Shown here one piece after another: positions 4,154 through 5,986 of a DNA stretch of 5,986 nucleotides; position 1 is the stretch's first letter, and the number at the start of each line of letters is the position of its first letter. Source of the stretch: Parachlamydiaceae bacterium (GTDB lineage Bacteria; Chlamydiota; Chlamydiia; Chlamydiales; Parachlamydiaceae); NCBI GenBank assembly GCA_013815395.1, contig JACDGH010000171.1, forward strand, positions 1 through 5,986. Direction: 5' to 3'. The position numbers and the translations under genes are program-made. The notes under the pieces were generated by a model. That model was given only the letters and a program-made list of their open reading frames with translations. It was not told where the DNA came from and ran no database searches.

Positions 4154-5986
4154 TTAATCGTCCATTTTTAAGCTTTGCGATTGCAAATTCGATTTCCTGG
4201 CTTCCAATAGATTGTTCACACTTTTTGCATCTGAAATATTGATACCCTCCCAATCTAAATCATGCAATTTTGGAGTGCAATCACTTTTGGCAAGTGCCAT
4301 AATTCCTTCTTCGGATACTGATAAGCACCATTGTATATCCAATTCTTGCAATTCATGAAAGGAAGGACTTTTAGCTATTGTGATAAGAGTCAAATCAGTT
4401 AAATTTTTGTTTCCAGATAAATTTAAACTCTTTAAATTTAAATAATTGCTATTTGCGATTGCGCTGATCGCTGAATCACCAAATTCTCCATTAGACAAAT
4501 TTAACTGTTCTAGTTTCGACATATTAGGGCTATTGGCTAAAGCTGAGACAGTTGTAATACCAATTTTGGATTTATTCCAAGAACCCCTAGAACCCAAAAT
4601 TAAACTTTTTAATTTCGTTATATAATTGCTTTTTGCTAACTCGATAACGCCACTGTCAAGCAGGCCACAATTACTTAAATTTAAATTTTCTAACTGTGCC
4701 ATGTTGTAACTTTTAGCTAATGAAGTAATGCCTTTGTCTCCGATAAAATTGGAACTAATGTCTAATTTTTTTAATCCTGACATATGTACACTTTCAGCTA
4801 TTGCTTCCGCTGCCTTACTCGTTATTTTGCATTTATTTAAATTCAAACTCACTAAATTGCACATGTAAGGGCTATGTGCTAATTCGATAACAAAATTATC
4901 CCGCAAATTACAATATGCAAGGCTTAAATTTTGCAGCCTAAACATTTTTGGACTTTGGACTAATTCAATAAACCCCTCAAATCCTTTTTCATCATCCCCT
5001 CGATAAGTTTTATCCAAAATCAAGCTTGTTAAATGATTCATTTTTGGGCTGTTAGCAAGCTCTGCAAAATTGTCACTGTTCATCTTACACCCGCTCAAAT
5101 TTAATGATTCTAATTCATCAAAATGCGATATAATTTTTTTTATATGTCCGGTTGTCACATATTCGTAACAGTATTGTAAATCGATCTCTTTCATTGTTTT
5201 TGGCAAAGCTTGGATAACACTAGATAAAAAATCTTCAATATTAACATTGTGATTCAATTGACAAAAAAATATTTTCTGACTTTCAGTGGAGGCATTTTTA
5301 AAAAAAACATTAATCATTTTATTAAAAAGGTATGGGCTTTCCTTAAATTTTATCAGAACATCTTTATAAAACTGATAAACATCATCTGTACTCGCAGATT
5401 TTATAGCTTTTGCTAGTCCTATTGAAGATGTATTCTCATTGTTCAAAAAAAGATTTATAGCTTCCGTTATTGAAAGGCAATCTGTAACCAATGCGCCTAA
5501 GTCTGGAGGAATTTCTGTAAGACTCTTACTATGGAAAGATTTTTTAACAGCTGCTTCAACCGTTTTTTCCATTATTGATAAAGATTGTTGCTCTAACCTA
5601 TTCAAGTTTTGCTTAGTTTGAATCGCAAACATATGTACTAGAGCTTGAAGATTTTCTAATGCAGGAAGATCATATCCACATATCATGCTAGAATTTTCTG
5701 AAAGAAATTTTATGATTTTTTCGCTAACTTCCAAAGCTACTTCAGCATTTTTGATAGGAGTATTTGAAAGAATTCCTAAAACTTTATTAGTTAAATCATC
5801 CACATCATCAGCCATTGACCATTTGACTAGTTTAAGGTGAAATTGCGCTGAGTCCATGGAAATTGAACTATCCTTAGCTAAGATAATAGAAGCTTCAATA
5901 GTTTTATCTAAAGTGGTCATAGGACCTTCTTTGCGCACTGCAGTCTGAAGGAGTTGTAAAGCTTGAAGATCAGATTTTGTGAGATG
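4154..5986 (-). CDS. Leucine-rich repeat protein, 5' end beyond the window
   Basis: At least 610 codons from the right edge to TAA at 4154-4156; the gene is probably incomplete. In-frame starts exist at GTG 5938 and ATG 5920 (the latter with GAAGG 4 nt upstream), but 16 further codons are open to the edge and repeat a segment inside the protein, so they look coding. Numbering from GTG 5938: residues 1-245 are helical, without signal peptide or membrane segment, and match no enzyme I recognise. Residues 249-275 are a degenerate leading repeat; 276-584 form about eleven RI-type LRRs, mostly 27 residues long, with LxxLNLSxC as strand and LAxSPxM in the helix. Such LRRs form a curved protein-binding surface, so a partner-binding role, plausibly with a host protein, is inferred. 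The tail is short and hydrophilic (L-Q-S-Q-S-L-K-M-D-D). It converges on the dikinase-like gene. LRR call sure; partner and any N-terminal activity unknown. Confidence 0.88.
   Translation of the reverse strand, partial: HLTKSDLQALQLLQTAVRKEGPMTTLDKTIEASIILAKDSSISMDSAQFHLKLVKWSMADDVDDLTNKVLGILSNTPIKNAEVALEVSEKIIKFLSENSSMICGYDLPALENLQALVHMFAIQTKQNLNRLEQQSLSIMEKTVEAAVKKSFHSKSLTEIPPDLGALVTDCLSITEAINLFLNNENTSSIGLAKAIKSASTDDVYQFYKDVLIKFKESPYLFNKMINVFFKNASTESQKIFFCQLNHNVNIEDFLSSVIQALPKTMKEIDLQYCYEYVTTGHIKKIISHFDELESLNLSGCKMNSDNFAELANSPKMNHLTSLILDKTYRGDDEKGFEGFIELVQSPKMFRLQNLSLAYCNLRDNFVIELAHSPYMCNLVSLNLNKCKITSKAAEAIAESVHMSGLKKLDISSNFIGDKGITSLAKSYNMAQLENLNLSNCGLLDSGVIELAKSNYITKLKSLILGSRGSWNKSKIGITTVSALANSPNMSKLEQLNLSNGEFGDSAISAIANSNYLNLKSLNLSGNKNLTDLTLITIAKSPSFHELQELDIQWCLSVSEEGIMALAKSDCTPKLHDLDWEGINISDAKSVNNLLEARKSNLQSQSLKMDD
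4187..5113 (-). repeat. Array of about eleven RI-type leucine-rich repeats
   Basis: Counting from GTG 5938, repeats begin at residues 276, 303, 335, 362, 389, 416, 443, 476, 502, 530 and 558. Most are 26-28 residues; those at 303 and 443 are 32 and 33 because of short insertions after the strand. Each begins L-x-x-L-x-L/I, usually with Cys or Asn at the end of the strand (SGC, AYC, NKC, SSN, SNC, SGN, QWC), followed by a helix ending in A-x-S. In DNA the strand segments appear as recurring A/T-rich TTAAATTTAAA-like words on the + strand. The Cys/Asn position mixes features of cysteine-containing and RI-type LRRs. Confidence 0.93.
5553..5652 (-). repeat. N-terminal helical repeat, inner copy
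   Basis: Residues 97-130 counted from GTG 5938: N-L-Q-A-L near the start and M-E-K-T-V-E-A-A at the end. It pairs with the copy at 5892-5970. AGCTTGAAGAT is identical at 5642-5652 and 5960-5970, and GCTTCAA..GTTTT.TC.A is shared between 5553-5571 and 5892-5910 (15 of 19 bases). The offset is 318 nt at one end and 339 nt at the other, a difference of 7 whole codons, as expected for a diverged in-frame duplication. Extent beyond these anchors is uncertain. Confidence 0.5.
5892..5970 (-). repeat. N-terminal helical repeat, outer copy crossing the apparent start codons
   Basis: Reads D-L-Q-A-L ... L-D-K-T-I-E-A-S, matching N-L-Q-A-L ... M-E-K-T-V-E-A-A of the inner copy at 5553-5652 but 7 residues shorter between anchors. 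Its first half lies upstream of both GTG 5938 and ATG 5920, so this repeat is the main reason to treat the gene as continuing past the right edge. Confidence 0.5.

Noticed and set aside
4146..4171. TAAAAA ... TTTTTA inverted repeat between the two gene ends
   Set aside because: A stem of only A-T pairs with a 14-nt loop is too weak to call a terminator.
5439..5621. Plus-strand 60-codon open frame
   Set aside because: Antisense to the LRR gene's helical N-terminal region, including the inner repeat copy; no supporting features.

Overview
The window is AT-rich and holds two large convergent genes, with only 5 nt between their stop codons (4148 and 4154). No RNA genes, insertion sequences, CRISPR arrays or origins are visible. 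The base composition, the very long low-similarity multidomain protein and the leucine-rich repeat (LRR) protein together resemble accessory gene content of amoeba-associated intracellular bacteria (Legionellales type, possibly environmental Chlamydiae). This is an inference from style only. No housekeeping gene is present to fix the taxon.

Layout. Positions 1-140 are a left edge without a callable gene, ending in weak promoter-like elements and a good Shine-Dalgarno. Positions 168-4148 (+) encode a 1326-residue protein. Its first ~870 residues are unrecognised and mainly helical. Its last ~450 residues resemble the C-terminal half of the plant/protist glucan,water dikinase family (GWD/PWD). 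An IRD...WH...TSP segment is followed by a PEP-synthase-type ATP-grasp domain that ends exactly at the C-terminus, as in GWD/PWD. The signature is degenerate: the usual Q-x-R-P near the end reads Q-V-A-P, the LHNN part of WHxxLHNNTSP is not kept, and no normal phosphohistidine domain is seen.

Positions 4154-5986 (-) encode an LRR protein with a helical N-terminal part and about eleven RI-type LRRs of mostly 27 residues. Its frame is still open at the right edge. The first in-window start codons (GTG 5938, ATG 5920) probably lie inside the gene, because the sequence upstream of them repeats a segment about 106-113 codons further in, both as protein and as DNA.

How they might work together: nothing shows a shared pathway or operon, since they are transcribed towards each other. 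Both have host-interaction character (a eukaryote-like glucan dikinase-type domain and an RI-type LRR), so an effector-type locus is a reasonable but unproven hypothesis.
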